DNA of 64,000 nt, from contig NZ_JAKGBI010000025.1 in assembly GCF_021530565.1 (NCBI RefSeq), positions 62,001 to 126,000 of the forward strand. The letters are read 5' to 3'. A program made the translations under genes and the position numbers. The DNA is from Pseudoalteromonas sp. SMS1. GTDB taxonomy: Bacteria; Pseudomonadota; Gammaproteobacteria; Enterobacterales; Alteromonadaceae. The notes under the pieces were generated by a model. The model saw nothing but the letters and a program-made list of their open reading frames with translations, was not told the DNA's origin and ran no database searches. Of this stretch, positions 1 through 7,765 are shown piece after piece; the stretch's first letter is position 1, and every line of letters begins with the position of its first letter.

Positions 1-2
1 AA

Positions 3-788
3 CGGATGGTGGGTCCTTTTATCTTTTTTGATCGTATGGGGCCGAGCCATTTCCCCCAAGGCCGAGGTATTGAAGTAAAGCCGCACCCTCATATCGGTTT
101 ATCAACACTGACTTACCTCATCGAGGGGAAAGTGTTACATCGCGACTCGCTCGGTAATCAGCTTGAAATAGCCCCAGGTGATGTCAACTGGATGACTGCT
201 GGTAAAGGCATTGTACATTCAGAACGAGAAAGCTTTGAAACAAGAGGAAAGCCACATCATATCGATGGTCTACAATCATGGGTTGCATTGCCCAAAGCAT
301 ATGCCGACATCGCACCGAGTTTTGAACATATCAATCGCGATGAACTCCCTCAGAGCATTCAAGGCGGCATCATGAAGCGCGTCATAGCCGGACATGCTTA
401 CGGTCTGACATCGCCAATTCGTACTTATTCACCTTTGTTTTACGTCGATATCATCGCAACTATGCAAAACACGCTAGACTTACCCAGTGACACACAAGAA
501 ACCGCCATCTACATTATTTTTGGTGCCCTGCGTATTGACGACGTTGAATACAACGCTGGTGACTTGGTTCTGATAGAAGATTTACACAGTAGAGTCATAA
601 CACTCGAAGACTCTAGGGTCATTTTGCTCGGTGGTGACAAATGGGATTCAGTCCCTTATATACACTGGAACTTTGTTTCATTTAGCAAAGCACGTATTGA
701 CCAGGCGAAACTCGATTGGGAAAACGGTCACTTTCCCGCCATACCAGATGACAACTTAGAGTTTGTCCCCTTACCAACAAGGAAATAA
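3..788 (+). CDS. Pirin family protein, 5' end cut by window
   Basis: Bicupin protein of the pirin family. The reading frame is open to the left edge, and the first visible residues (RMVGPFIFFDRMGP) match the conserved region that normally lies 20-30 residues into a pirin, so the true start is outside the window. Metal-site histidines are visible in the motifs KPHPHIGLSTLTY and GIVHSE, as in pirins that bind iron or have quercetinase activity. About 260 residues are visible and the family is usually 280-300. The next gene starts 3 bases after the stop, suggesting co-transcription. The substrate cannot be told from sequence; some pirins are redox regulators and others are dioxygenases. Confidence 0.9.
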   Translation, partial: RMVGPFIFFDRMGPSHFPQGRGIEVKPHPHIGLSTLTYLIEGKVLHRDSLGNQLEIAPGDVNWMTAGKGIVHSERESFETRGKPHHIDGLQSWVALPKAYADIAPSFEHINRDELPQSIQGGIMKRVIAGHAYGLTSPIRTYSPLFYVDIIATMQNTLDLPSDTQETAIYIIFGALRIDDVEYNAGDLVLIEDLHSRVITLEDSRVILLGGDKWDSVPYIHWNFVSFSKARIDQAKLDWENGHFPAIPDDNLEFVPLPTRK

Positions 789-791
789 GCG

Positions 792-1997
792 ATGAGAGAA
801 AGAGTAGAATTCACCAGTGATGGTAATACACTCGCAGGATTGTTAGAGCGCCCAACAGAATCGATTAAAGCCGTTGTACTATTTGCTCACTGTTTTACCT
901 GTGGCAAAGACATTGCAGCGGCGTCGAGAATATCGAGAGCACTGGTAAAGCAAGGCTATGCTGTACTGCGTTTTGATTTTACAGGACTTGGAAACAGTGA
1001 CGGAGACTTTGCCAATAGTAATTTCTCTTCAAATCTGGCCGATCTTCGCGCTGGCGCAGATTACCTGAGGCAATCTCTTTTTGCACCCCAAATATTAATT
1101 GGTCATAGTCTCGGCGGTGCTGCGGTCTTGGCTGTCGCAAATCAGATTCCAGAGGTAAAAGCGGTTGTCACGATAGGGGCACCGGCGAATGCTCAACATG
1201 TTGTGCATAACTTTTCAGCACATTTAGAAGAAATTAACCACAACGGAGAAGCCCAAGTGCAACTGGGTAAGCGAACGTTCAATATTAAAAAACAATTTCT
1301 TGAAGATCTGAATGAACAAAGCCAACAACAATCAGTAATTAAAAACAAAGCGTTGCTGATTATGCATAGCCCAATTGATGATGTTGTCAGTATCGAACAA
1401 GCAGAGTCCATTTACGTCAATGCTAAGCATCCTAAAAGCTTTATTTCATTGGATGATGCAGATCACCTATTAACCCGCTCGGCTGATGCTGAATATGCTG
1501 CAACTGCAATTACGGGGTGGGTAGATAAATACATTGTGCCCCACCCAGCGCCAAGCACACAAACCGTGCTTCAAGGTGAGCTTGTCGTTACAGAGAAAGA
1601 TCACAAATTTACGTTAAGTGTATCCAGTGATAGTCACTCATGGCTTGCCGATGAGCCAGTAAAAGTCGGCGGAAGAAACCTTGGGCCAGATCCCTATGCG
1701 CACTTATTGGCAGCCTTAGGCACTTGTACTGTCATGACCATGAGGATGTACGCGAATCACAAAGGCCTGCCTGTGGAAGATATCAAAATTACCTTAACAC
1801 ATCAGAAAAACTACCATGACGACTGCAAAAATTGTGACAGTAAACACAATTACACTGAGGAAATAACTCGCCAGATAGAAATACAAGGCCCTATTGACGA
1901 TGCACAAAAGCAAAAGCTACTTGCTATCGCAGACAAGTGTCCTGTGCATAAGACCTTACACAATACAGTACAGGTAAAGACGCAGTTGCATGTATAG
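792..1997 (+). CDS. Fused alpha/beta hydrolase - OsmC family protein
   Basis: 401-residue two-domain protein. Residues 1 to about 250 are an alpha/beta hydrolase with the nucleophile elbow GHSLGG (Ser106), a later DDVV region that could supply the Asp, and a DADH segment for the His. Residues about 265-401 are an OsmC/Ohr-like domain with the two expected cysteines, Cys312 in GTCTVMT and Cys383 in DKCPVHKTL, the pair that reduces organic hydroperoxides in Ohr/OsmC. An extra pair, DDCKNCDSKHN (around residues 339-349), is not part of the OsmC catalytic pair. The fusion architecture is known in proteobacteria. It probably acts in the cytoplasm on peroxidised or esterified lipids, but this is inference. 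It lies immediately downstream of the pirin gene. Confidence 0.9.
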   Translation: MRERVEFTSDGNTLAGLLERPTESIKAVVLFAHCFTCGKDIAAASRISRALVKQGYAVLRFDFTGLGNSDGDFANSNFSSNLADLRAGADYLRQSLFAPQILIGHSLGGAAVLAVANQIPEVKAVVTIGAPANAQHVVHNFSAHLEEINHNGEAQVQLGKRTFNIKKQFLEDLNEQSQQQSVIKNKALLIMHSPIDDVVSIEQAESIYVNAKHPKSFISLDDADHLLTRSADAEYAATAITGWVDKYIVPHPAPSTQTVLQGELVVTEKDHKFTLSVSSDSHSWLADEPVKVGGRNLGPDPYAHLLAALGTCTVMTMRMYANHKGLPVEDIKITLTHQKNYHDDCKNCDSKHNYTEEITRQIEIQGPIDDAQKQKLLAIADKCPVHKTLHNTVQVKTQLHV

Positions 1998-2043
1998 CAT
2001 CTAATTTCCTGAAAGTGAGTGAGCGTCTCTATCGTACCACCTA

Positions 2044-2072
2044 AAAAGCCACTGGCCTAGTCAGCGGCTTTT
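2044..2072 (+). terminator. Rho-independent terminator after the pirin/hydrolase pair
   Basis: Hairpin with arms AAAAGCC-CTG and CAG-GGCTTTT around a short loop, ending in a T run. It lies between the convergent hydrolase-OsmC gene and the downstream minus-strand lipoprotein gene and could serve both directions. Confidence 0.7.
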
Positions 2073-2089
2073 AATATCAATGTCAGGCT

Positions 2090-2617
2090 TTATAAATTGA
2101 GTTGTGACTCATCCAAATCAATTGGGTAGACTTTAGAGATTTTATCTTCTTTAGTACATTTTATAGCTATCTTCATTGATGGGGGCGTCTGAGTTTTTCG
2201 ACACGATACAAACTGCGCCTTCATGCCAAATTTTTGCTTGTAATCAGCCACCACGGCATCAATCTTGGTGCGCATTTGTGGGGTGGCTTTCGCGTAGAGC
2301 GCATTATAAAGATTGACCCACTCTTTGATATCAGATTCGGCCGCCACGCCTAGCCAACCCATACCAATCAAGGTGGACTGCTCTAAGTGCTGACCTTTTA
2401 AAAACATAAAGGCCAGATAATATTGCGCATCTTTGTAACCCCAAGTGGCAAGTTCTCCAAGTGCTTCATAGGCGTCGGCGTATTGCCCTTGCTGATAAAG
2501 CTTTATTCCTTTTCGTTCCTGCTTTTGAATGGCATCAATACCTTTGATAATGGCTCTGTTGGACTGACATGAAGGTAATACAGCTAGGATTAGTATAGTA
2601 ATCAAAAACTTATGCAT
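2090..2617 (-). CDS. Small putative lipoprotein with Sel1/TPR-like helices
   Basis: 175 residues. The N-terminus is a lipoprotein-type signal (MHKFLITILILAVLPSC) with Cys17 as the likely lipidated residue, so an envelope location is expected. Residues 35-110 contain alternating helices such as YQQGQYADAYEALGEL and GYKDAQYYLAFMFLKG that resemble a Sel1/TPR repeat pair. No catalytic motif is visible. It stands alone between the hydrolase-OsmC gene and the ivd cluster. Function unknown; Sel1-type lipoproteins usually mediate protein contacts. Confidence 0.75.
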   Translation of the reverse strand: MHKFLITILILAVLPSCQSNRAIIKGIDAIQKQERKGIKLYQQGQYADAYEALGELATWGYKDAQYYLAFMFLKGQHLEQSTLIGMGWLGVAAESDIKEWVNLYNALYAKATPQMRTKIDAVVADYKQKFGMKAQFVSCRKTQTPPSMKIAIKCTKEDKISKVYPIDLDESQLNL

Positions 2618-2726
2618 AAGAATGTTCTAATTTTAGGTGAAATTTAAGCAACCATTTATATGTTACACAAAACAGCCAAAAATAAAACATATAACTATCA
2701 ACAGCTAAACAGTCGACTAAAAATAA

Positions 2727-2757
2727 AAAAGCGGCGGGACACACCCCCACCGCTTTA
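2727..2757 (-). terminator. Terminator at the end of the ivd cluster
   Basis: GC-rich hairpin (AAAGCGG-GGG pairing with CCC-CCGCTTT) with an A-rich left flank, which reads as a U tract on the minus strand. It lies about 100 bases after the last ivd gene. Confidence 0.65.
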
Positions 2758-2861
2758 TTCTACACACTCTCTTCTTTCGAAGATAAAGGAACATAAGTAT
2801 GCGAATACGTTGAATACTAAAGATATTTTATTACAAAATAACGAAAGTATTAGATATTTTT

Positions 2862-3623
2862 TTAAAGTCTTATACCACCATCGATTTCCACGACTCGGCC
2901 AGTGAAAAACTCATTCTCAATAATATATTGAGCTGTATGTGCAATCTCTTGTGCTTCGCCTAAACGACCCACTGGCTTCATTTTAACCAAACGTTCTTTT
3001 GCCTCTGGTTTCATGGCATCTGTCATTTTGGTACGAATTACACCTGGCGCAATCGCGCCCACACGAATACCGTAACGACCAAGCTCTTTCGCCCATGTTG
3101 TGGTCATAGCCACAACACCAGCTTTAGCTGCAGAGTAGTTAGTTTGGCCAATATTACCAGCGCGTGCCACACTCGACATGTTAATAATCACGCCGCCTTG
3201 ATCTGCCTCAATCATTTTCACTGCGGCTTCACGGCCGCAAAGGAATACGCCAGTTAAGTTTACATCCATCAACGATTGGAACTGGTCAAGTGACATCTTA
3301 TTGACGACTTCACCCTCTTTGACTTTGACGAACAAGCCATCGCGTAGAATACCCGCATTATTGATAAGTACAGACAGTGAACCGAAATCCTCGACAATCT
3401 TGTCGAAGACTTCTTCCACATTGCTTTCAATACTTACATTTGCAACATACGTTTTAACGGTTACATCAAATTCGCTAAGCTCTTCAACTGCCGCCTGCAA
3501 AACTTCTTCTTGCATATCAACAAGGGCAAGGTTCGCGCCTAAACTTGCCATTTTATGTGCCATTGCAAGACCTAAACCTTGCGCGCCCCCAGTAATAACA
3601 ACCGTTTTATTTTCTACATTCAT
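2862..3623 (-). CDS. ivdG: SDR family 3-hydroxyacyl-CoA dehydrogenase (IvdG-type)
   Basis: 253-residue short-chain dehydrogenase. The NAD-binding motif GGAQGLG is near the N-terminus, followed by NNAG and the catalytic Ser-Tyr-Lys set in INMSSVARAG and NYSAAKAG. It is the last gene of the branched-chain acid cluster, where the family member oxidises 2-methyl-3-hydroxybutyryl-CoA in isoleucine breakdown. This assignment rests on the conserved order thiolase-mmsA-acyl-CoA dehydrogenase-hydratase-hydrolase-mmsB-SDR seen in Shewanella-type ivd operons. On sequence alone it could equally be called FabG-like. It is separated by about 25 bases from mmsB. Confidence 0.85.
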   Translation of the reverse strand: MNVENKTVVITGGAQGLGLAMAHKMASLGANLALVDMQEEVLQAAVEELSEFDVTVKTYVANVSIESNVEEVFDKIVEDFGSLSVLINNAGILRDGLFVKVKEGEVVNKMSLDQFQSLMDVNLTGVFLCGREAAVKMIEADQGGVIINMSSVARAGNIGQTNYSAAKAGVVAMTTTWAKELGRYGIRVGAIAPGVIRTKMTDAMKPEAKERLVKMKPVGRLGEAQEIAHTAQYIIENEFFTGRVVEIDGGIRL

Positions 3624-3647
3624 AATTAAATTTTAAACCTTTACGTT

Positions 3648-4538
3648 TTAAGACTTTTCAGAGAAAAGTTTAAATATCGCACTGAAATCTTCCGCCCCTT
3701 TGCCTTGATTTTGCATCAGGTTATAAAGATTTTTAGCAAGTGCGCCCATTGGGGTGGCTGAATTTGTCTGCTGAGCTGCTTGCATTGCAAGTCCTAAGTC
3801 TTTTGCCATCAAATCCACCATAAAACCCGGTTTGTACTCATTAGAAGAAGGAACATTGTCCAGTACATTCGGGCATGGGTTATACACTTCAAGTGTCCAA
3901 TTGCGCCCAGAGCTATTAAGCATAATTTCGCTTAATACTTTGGGGTCTAAGCCGTGATCTACACCCATTTGGAGTGCTTCGCTGGTCCCTGCCATTAAAA
4001 TTGACAGCAGCATATTATTACAAATTTTTGCGACTTGCCCGGCACCTATGTCCCCAGCATGATAGATATTTTTACCCATATCTTTCAATACTGTGTGCGC
4101 TTTGGCAAAATCTTCGTCGCGTCCACCAACAATGAAAGTCAATGTCCCAGCAGCAGCTCCGGCCACACCCCCAGACACTGGCGCGTCAACAAAAGATATA
4201 CCCACGTTTGCAAGCGCTTTGCCCACAAACTGAGCTGACTCTGCATCTATTGTCGAACAGTCAATAACCAGTGCCGACTTACTAAGGTAGTTGATTAATC
4301 CATCTTCGCCAGTATAAATTGAACGAACATGTTTCCCTGCAGGTAGCATACTGATCACAAAATCAGCATCTGAACATGTCTCTGACATTTTAGATGCCGC
4401 TTGAGCACCTTGCTCAACCAGTTGATTTACAACTTCTTCGTTAAGGTCAAATACCGTAACTTGGTGGCCTGCTTTAACCAAATTAGCAGCCATTGGGCCA
4501 CCCATGTTACCAAGGCCAATAAATCCTACTTTTGCCAT
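3648..4538 (-). CDS. mmsB: 3-hydroxyisobutyrate dehydrogenase
   Basis: 296 residues, the full family length. The N-terminal dinucleotide fold has GFIGLGNMGGPMAANL. The substrate motif DAPVSGGVAGAAAGTL and the catalytic lysine region GAGQVAKICNNMLL are clear. It oxidises 3-hydroxyisobutyrate to methylmalonate semialdehyde in valine catabolism, using NAD. Start ATG at 4538 follows an AAGGAAAT ribosome site. It lies between the hydrolase that makes its substrate and the SDR gene. Confidence 0.95.
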   Translation of the reverse strand: MAKVGFIGLGNMGGPMAANLVKAGHQVTVFDLNEEVVNQLVEQGAQAASKMSETCSDADFVISMLPAGKHVRSIYTGEDGLINYLSKSALVIDCSTIDAESAQFVGKALANVGISFVDAPVSGGVAGAAAGTLTFIVGGRDEDFAKAHTVLKDMGKNIYHAGDIGAGQVAKICNNMLLSILMAGTSEALQMGVDHGLDPKVLSEIMLNSSGRNWTLEVYNPCPNVLDNVPSSNEYKPGFMVDLMAKDLGLAMQAAQQTNSATPMGALAKNLYNLMQNQGKGAEDFSAIFKLFSEKS

Positions 4539-4549
4539 TTTTTATTTCC

Positions 4550-5689
4550 TTACATGTCTGCCAGTGGGTGGTTTACTGCATCCCATTTTGGTTTGAAGAA
4601 GCCTTCAATTACGTCAGCTTGTACGTCATTGATTGATTTGAATCGCCAATTCGGTTTGCCATCTTTATCAATTAATAAAGCACGCACCCCTTCTTGAAAT
4701 TCACCGACCTCACCACAGTGTACCGACATCGCTAATTCATGTTGGAAACATGTTTTTAGAGACTTACCGGCTAAGCGCTTAAGTTGCTCGCTTACGAGTG
4801 CAGCACTTATTGGTGAACCATGTTTTAAACCTGCTTGTGCCCTGCTCAGCCACTTATTGTCACTGCTATCAATAGACAGAATATGATCAATTTGCGCAGA
4901 TAAATCGGGGAGTTCTACTAAGTGTGCAATGTCGTTCACAAGTGGCTTAAGCGCACTGTTAGGCAAAGTATGTGCACCATCCTCAATCGACAGAAGTAAC
5001 TGTGTCAGTTTGTCATGGTTCAATACGTTGGTTTTACCCCAATTCACTTCACGCAAATTATGGAGCAGGATGTCAAAGTGATCAGCATTAATAAAATGGT
5101 CCGCAAGTCCAACTAGCTTTGCATCGTTTGCATTGACAGAAGCGCCCGTTAATCCTAAAAACAATCCCATACCTGCAGGCATTTGATTCAAGAAGTAAGA
5201 GCCCCCCACATCAGGGTAAAGACCAATTGTGATTTCAGGCATCGCAATACGTGACGTTTCGGTTACGACTCGGTGGCTTGCTCCAGCCATCAGGCCCAGA
5301 CCGCCACCCATAATAATGCCATTACCCCATAGTAGAATTGGTTTGTCATAATTGTGGATCTGATAGTCTAAACGATATTCTTCACTGAAAAAGGTCTCGA
5401 GGTAATTATTACCATCGTTTGCAGCCATTGAATTGTATAGGCTGACAACATCACCACCAGCACAGAATGCTTTTTCACCTTCACCTTTTAGGACTACCAT
5501 GGCGATGCTATCGTCGTTTGCCCACTCAGTGAGTTGTGGTGCAAGTAGGCGGATCATGTCTAAGTTAAGCGCATTTAACGCTTTTGGCGCATTTAAGGTG
5601 GCAATCGCCACCTTCATGTCATTATTACAGTGCGCCAATTGGAACACGACCAGCGCGTCTTCTTGGTTTAGTAACTGTAATTCAACCAT
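4550..5689 (-). CDS. ivdE: 3-hydroxyisobutyryl-CoA hydrolase
   Basis: Crotonase-fold hydrolase of about 379 residues, the length of HIBYL-CoA hydrolases and longer than simple enoyl-CoA hydratases. Diagnostic motifs are FCAGGDV, IIMGGGLGLMAGASHRV and MPEITIGLYPDVGGS, which carry the oxyanion-hole glycines and catalytic Glu/Asp of this group. It releases 3-hydroxyisobutyrate from CoA in the valine pathway. The start chosen is ATG at 5689, which overlaps the upstream stop as TAATG and implies translational coupling; an in-frame ATG at 5704 would add five residues inside the upstream gene. Confidence 0.93.
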   Translation of the reverse strand: MVELQLLNQEDALVVFQLAHCNNDMKVAIATLNAPKALNALNLDMIRLLAPQLTEWANDDSIAMVVLKGEGEKAFCAGGDVVSLYNSMAANDGNNYLETFFSEEYRLDYQIHNYDKPILLWGNGIIMGGGLGLMAGASHRVVTETSRIAMPEITIGLYPDVGGSYFLNQMPAGMGLFLGLTGASVNANDAKLVGLADHFINADHFDILLHNLREVNWGKTNVLNHDKLTQLLLSIEDGAHTLPNSALKPLVNDIAHLVELPDLSAQIDHILSIDSSDNKWLSRAQAGLKHGSPISAALVSEQLKRLAGKSLKTCFQHELAMSVHCGEVGEFQEGVRALLIDKDGKPNWRFKSINDVQADVIEGFFKPKWDAVNHPLADM

Positions 5690-6465
5690 TAGCCATTCAC
5701 CCAATTTGCTTTACGCTTCTCAAGAAACGCATTCACGCCTTCTTTTTGATCTTGCGTATCGAATAAAGTCACGAATAACTCACGCTCTAAGGGCAATGCA
5801 CTGTCAATGGTCCCTGTCCGGCCTTTTTGGATCAGTGATTTACAGGCGGTTACAGCAACAGGGCTTTGATCTTCAACTTTTTCAGCCAGTGCCAATGCAG
5901 CTTCAAGTGCTTGACCTTGCTCTACAACTTCTTCTACTAGGCCTATCTTTTCTGCTTTGTCCGCTTTTAAACGTTCGCCACACAAAATCATACGCTTCGC
6001 CCAACCTTCGCCGACTAACCACGCCAAGTTTTGTGTACCGCCAGCACACGGCAATAAGCCAACTTTGGCTTCTGGTAGTGCCATTTGAGCTTGGGCTTCT
6101 GCAATTCGGATATCACAAGCCAGCGCAACTTCTAAGCCTCCGCCCATCGCAAAGCCATTAATTGCTGCAATAGACACACCACGGAAATTGCTTAGTGTTT
6201 CGAAAGCTTCGCCAAACACACGCGACATATCAGCGGCAACACCTTTATCACCGTCAGCAAACACATTCAGATCGGCGCCAGCAGAGAAGAACTTTTCACC
6301 TTCGCCTGTAATTACCAGCGAGTAAATCTCTTTATCCGCGTTTAGTTCATTAACCAACTCTTTTAGGCCAACTAATGTGTCACGTGTCCACGTATTTGCA
6401 GGCGGATTAGACATAGTAACAATTGCAATGTGGCCACGTTTTTCAAGTTTTAATTGTGCAGACAT
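5689..6465 (-). CDS. ivdD: Enoyl-CoA hydratase (valine/isoleucine branch)
   Basis: 258-residue crotonase. FSAGADLNVF and AINGFAMGGGLEVALACDIRIA supply the oxyanion hole, and MALPEAKVGLLPCAGGTQNL holds the region of the catalytic glutamates. It hydrates methacrylyl-CoA or tiglyl-CoA inside the ivd cluster; the exact substrate is inferred from the neighbours. AAGGAG lies upstream of ATG at 6465. Its stop overlaps the start of the hydrolase gene. Confidence 0.92.
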   Translation of the reverse strand: MSAQLKLEKRGHIAIVTMSNPPANTWTRDTLVGLKELVNELNADKEIYSLVITGEGEKFFSAGADLNVFADGDKGVAADMSRVFGEAFETLSNFRGVSIAAINGFAMGGGLEVALACDIRIAEAQAQMALPEAKVGLLPCAGGTQNLAWLVGEGWAKRMILCGERLKADKAEKIGLVEEVVEQGQALEAALALAEKVEDQSPVAVTACKSLIQKGRTGTIDSALPLERELFVTLFDTQDQKEGVNAFLEKRKANWVNG

Positions 6466-6476
6466 TTATTCGCTCC

Positions 6477-7634
6477 TTATAAAACGCTTGCAGCGCCTTC
6501 AGCTAAAATTCGACGGGCAATAATCACGCGCATGATCTCATTGGTGCCCTCTAAGATTTGGTGAACGCGTACATCACGTAAATGGCGCTCAAGTGGGTAT
6601 TCTTTGATGTAACCGTAACCGCCATGAATTTGCAGTGCGTCATCACACACTTTGGTACCAACATCAGTTGCAAAGCGTTTTGCCATTGCACAATAGGTGG
6701 TCTTTTCAGGGTCGTTACTGTCGAGCTTAAATGCTGCCAAACGCACCATTTGACGCGCCGCTACAAGCTCTGTATTCATATCCGCGATTTTGAACTGCAA
6801 TGCTTGAAAAGCCGCCAGTGGTTTACCGAACTGTTGGCGCTCTTGCATATATTCTTTGGCTGTATTCAGCGCTTGTTGCGCAGTACCAAGAGAACAGGTC
6901 GCAATATTGATACGACCGCCATCTAAGCCTTGCATGGCAAATTTAAACCCTTCGCCTTCTTTGCCCATCAGGTTAGCAGCAGGAATTCTGACATCTTCAA
7001 AGGTGATCAAACGTGTAGGCTGCGCATTCCAGCCCATTTTCTCTTCCGCCTTTCCGTAGATTACCCCTGCTGCGTCAGCAGGTACTACAAACGCAGAGAT
7101 CCCTTTAGGGCCTTCTTCACCAGTGCGGGCCATAACCACCAACACATCGGTCTCACCCGCACCTGAGATAAACATTTTCGAACCATTCAACACATACTCA
7201 TCGCCGTCAAGTACTGCTTTGGTTTTCAAAGATGCGGCGTCTGAACCCGAACCAGGCTCTGTTAAACAGTAGGACGCCAGTAACTCACCCATTACGAGTT
7301 GGTCCATATACTGGCTCTTAACAGCATCAGTACCGAAACTTGCGATCATCCAAGTGGCCATATTATGGATGGTCAGCATCGCAGTGGTTGCCGTGCATCC
7401 CATAGACAGTTGTTCAAAAATAATGCTTGAGTCTAAGCGCGATAAGCCTAGACCACCAGCTTCTTCTGGTGTGTATAACCCGCAAAAACCCAGTTCACCG
7501 GCTTGTTTAATCACGTCTTTTGGAAAAATATGCTCCTGATCCCAGCGCGCAGCATTGGGCGCAAGCTCAGTCATAGCAAATTGGTAAGCGGTTTCGGCGA
7601 ATGCCTGTTGATCTTCATTCAGATTAAAGTCCAT
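6477..7634 (-). CDS. ivdC: Isobutyryl-CoA / 2-methylacyl-CoA dehydrogenase
   Basis: 385-residue FAD acyl-CoA dehydrogenase. Family signatures include YCLTEPGSGSDAASLKT, a C-terminal QIHGGYGYIKEYPLERHLRD and the LEGTNEIMR segment that holds the catalytic glutamate in this subfamily, unlike the isovaleryl-CoA type, where it lies earlier. It oxidises isobutyryl-CoA and 2-methylbutyryl-CoA in valine and isoleucine catabolism, passing electrons to ETF. GAGAGG precedes ATG at 7634. It is separated from mmsA by 131 bases containing a terminator and an inverted repeat, so it probably has its own promoter. Confidence 0.93.
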   Translation of the reverse strand: MDFNLNEDQQAFAETAYQFAMTELAPNAARWDQEHIFPKDVIKQAGELGFCGLYTPEEAGGLGLSRLDSSIIFEQLSMGCTATTAMLTIHNMATWMIASFGTDAVKSQYMDQLVMGELLASYCLTEPGSGSDAASLKTKAVLDGDEYVLNGSKMFISGAGETDVLVVMARTGEEGPKGISAFVVPADAAGVIYGKAEEKMGWNAQPTRLITFEDVRIPAANLMGKEGEGFKFAMQGLDGGRINIATCSLGTAQQALNTAKEYMQERQQFGKPLAAFQALQFKIADMNTELVAARQMVRLAAFKLDSNDPEKTTYCAMAKRFATDVGTKVCDDALQIHGGYGYIKEYPLERHLRDVRVHQILEGTNEIMRVIIARRILAEGAASVL

Positions 7635-7658
7635 AAAAGACCTCTCTTGTTGTCATCT

Positions 7659-7680
7659 CAAACGAATATGCATTCGTTTG
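7659..7680. promoter_or_regulatory. Perfect inverted repeat upstream of the acyl-CoA dehydrogenase gene
   Basis: CAAACGAAT, four bases, then ATTCGTTTG: a perfect 9-base inverted repeat 25-46 bases before the acyl-CoA dehydrogenase start. The arms resemble TetR-type operators, including the CAAAC/GTTTG half-sites described for PsrA-like fatty acid regulators. It differs from the TTTACG palindromes at the liuR end. Confidence 0.55.
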
Positions 7681-7726
7681 TTTTTATTCTTGTTGCACCT
7701 GTTATGCGTCAGGCGTTACTACTAAA

Positions 7727-7748
7727 AGCCCAGCATAGATACTGGGCT
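7727..7748 (-). terminator. Internal terminator after mmsA
   Basis: AGCCCAG, 8-base loop, CTGGGCT, followed on the minus strand by TTTTAGTAG. It begins 18 bases past the mmsA stop and splits the ivd cluster. Confidence 0.6.
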
Positions 7749-7765
7749 CGAAATAAATTGCAGGA

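Noticed and set aside
2660..2905. 81-codon plus-strand frame between the small lipoprotein and the SDR gene
   Set aside because: It spans the cluster terminator, overlaps the SDR gene, has no ribosome site and its product is low-complexity and basic.
5433..6161. 242-codon plus-strand frame
   Set aside because: Lies entirely antisense to two well-supported crotonase genes and has no conserved features.
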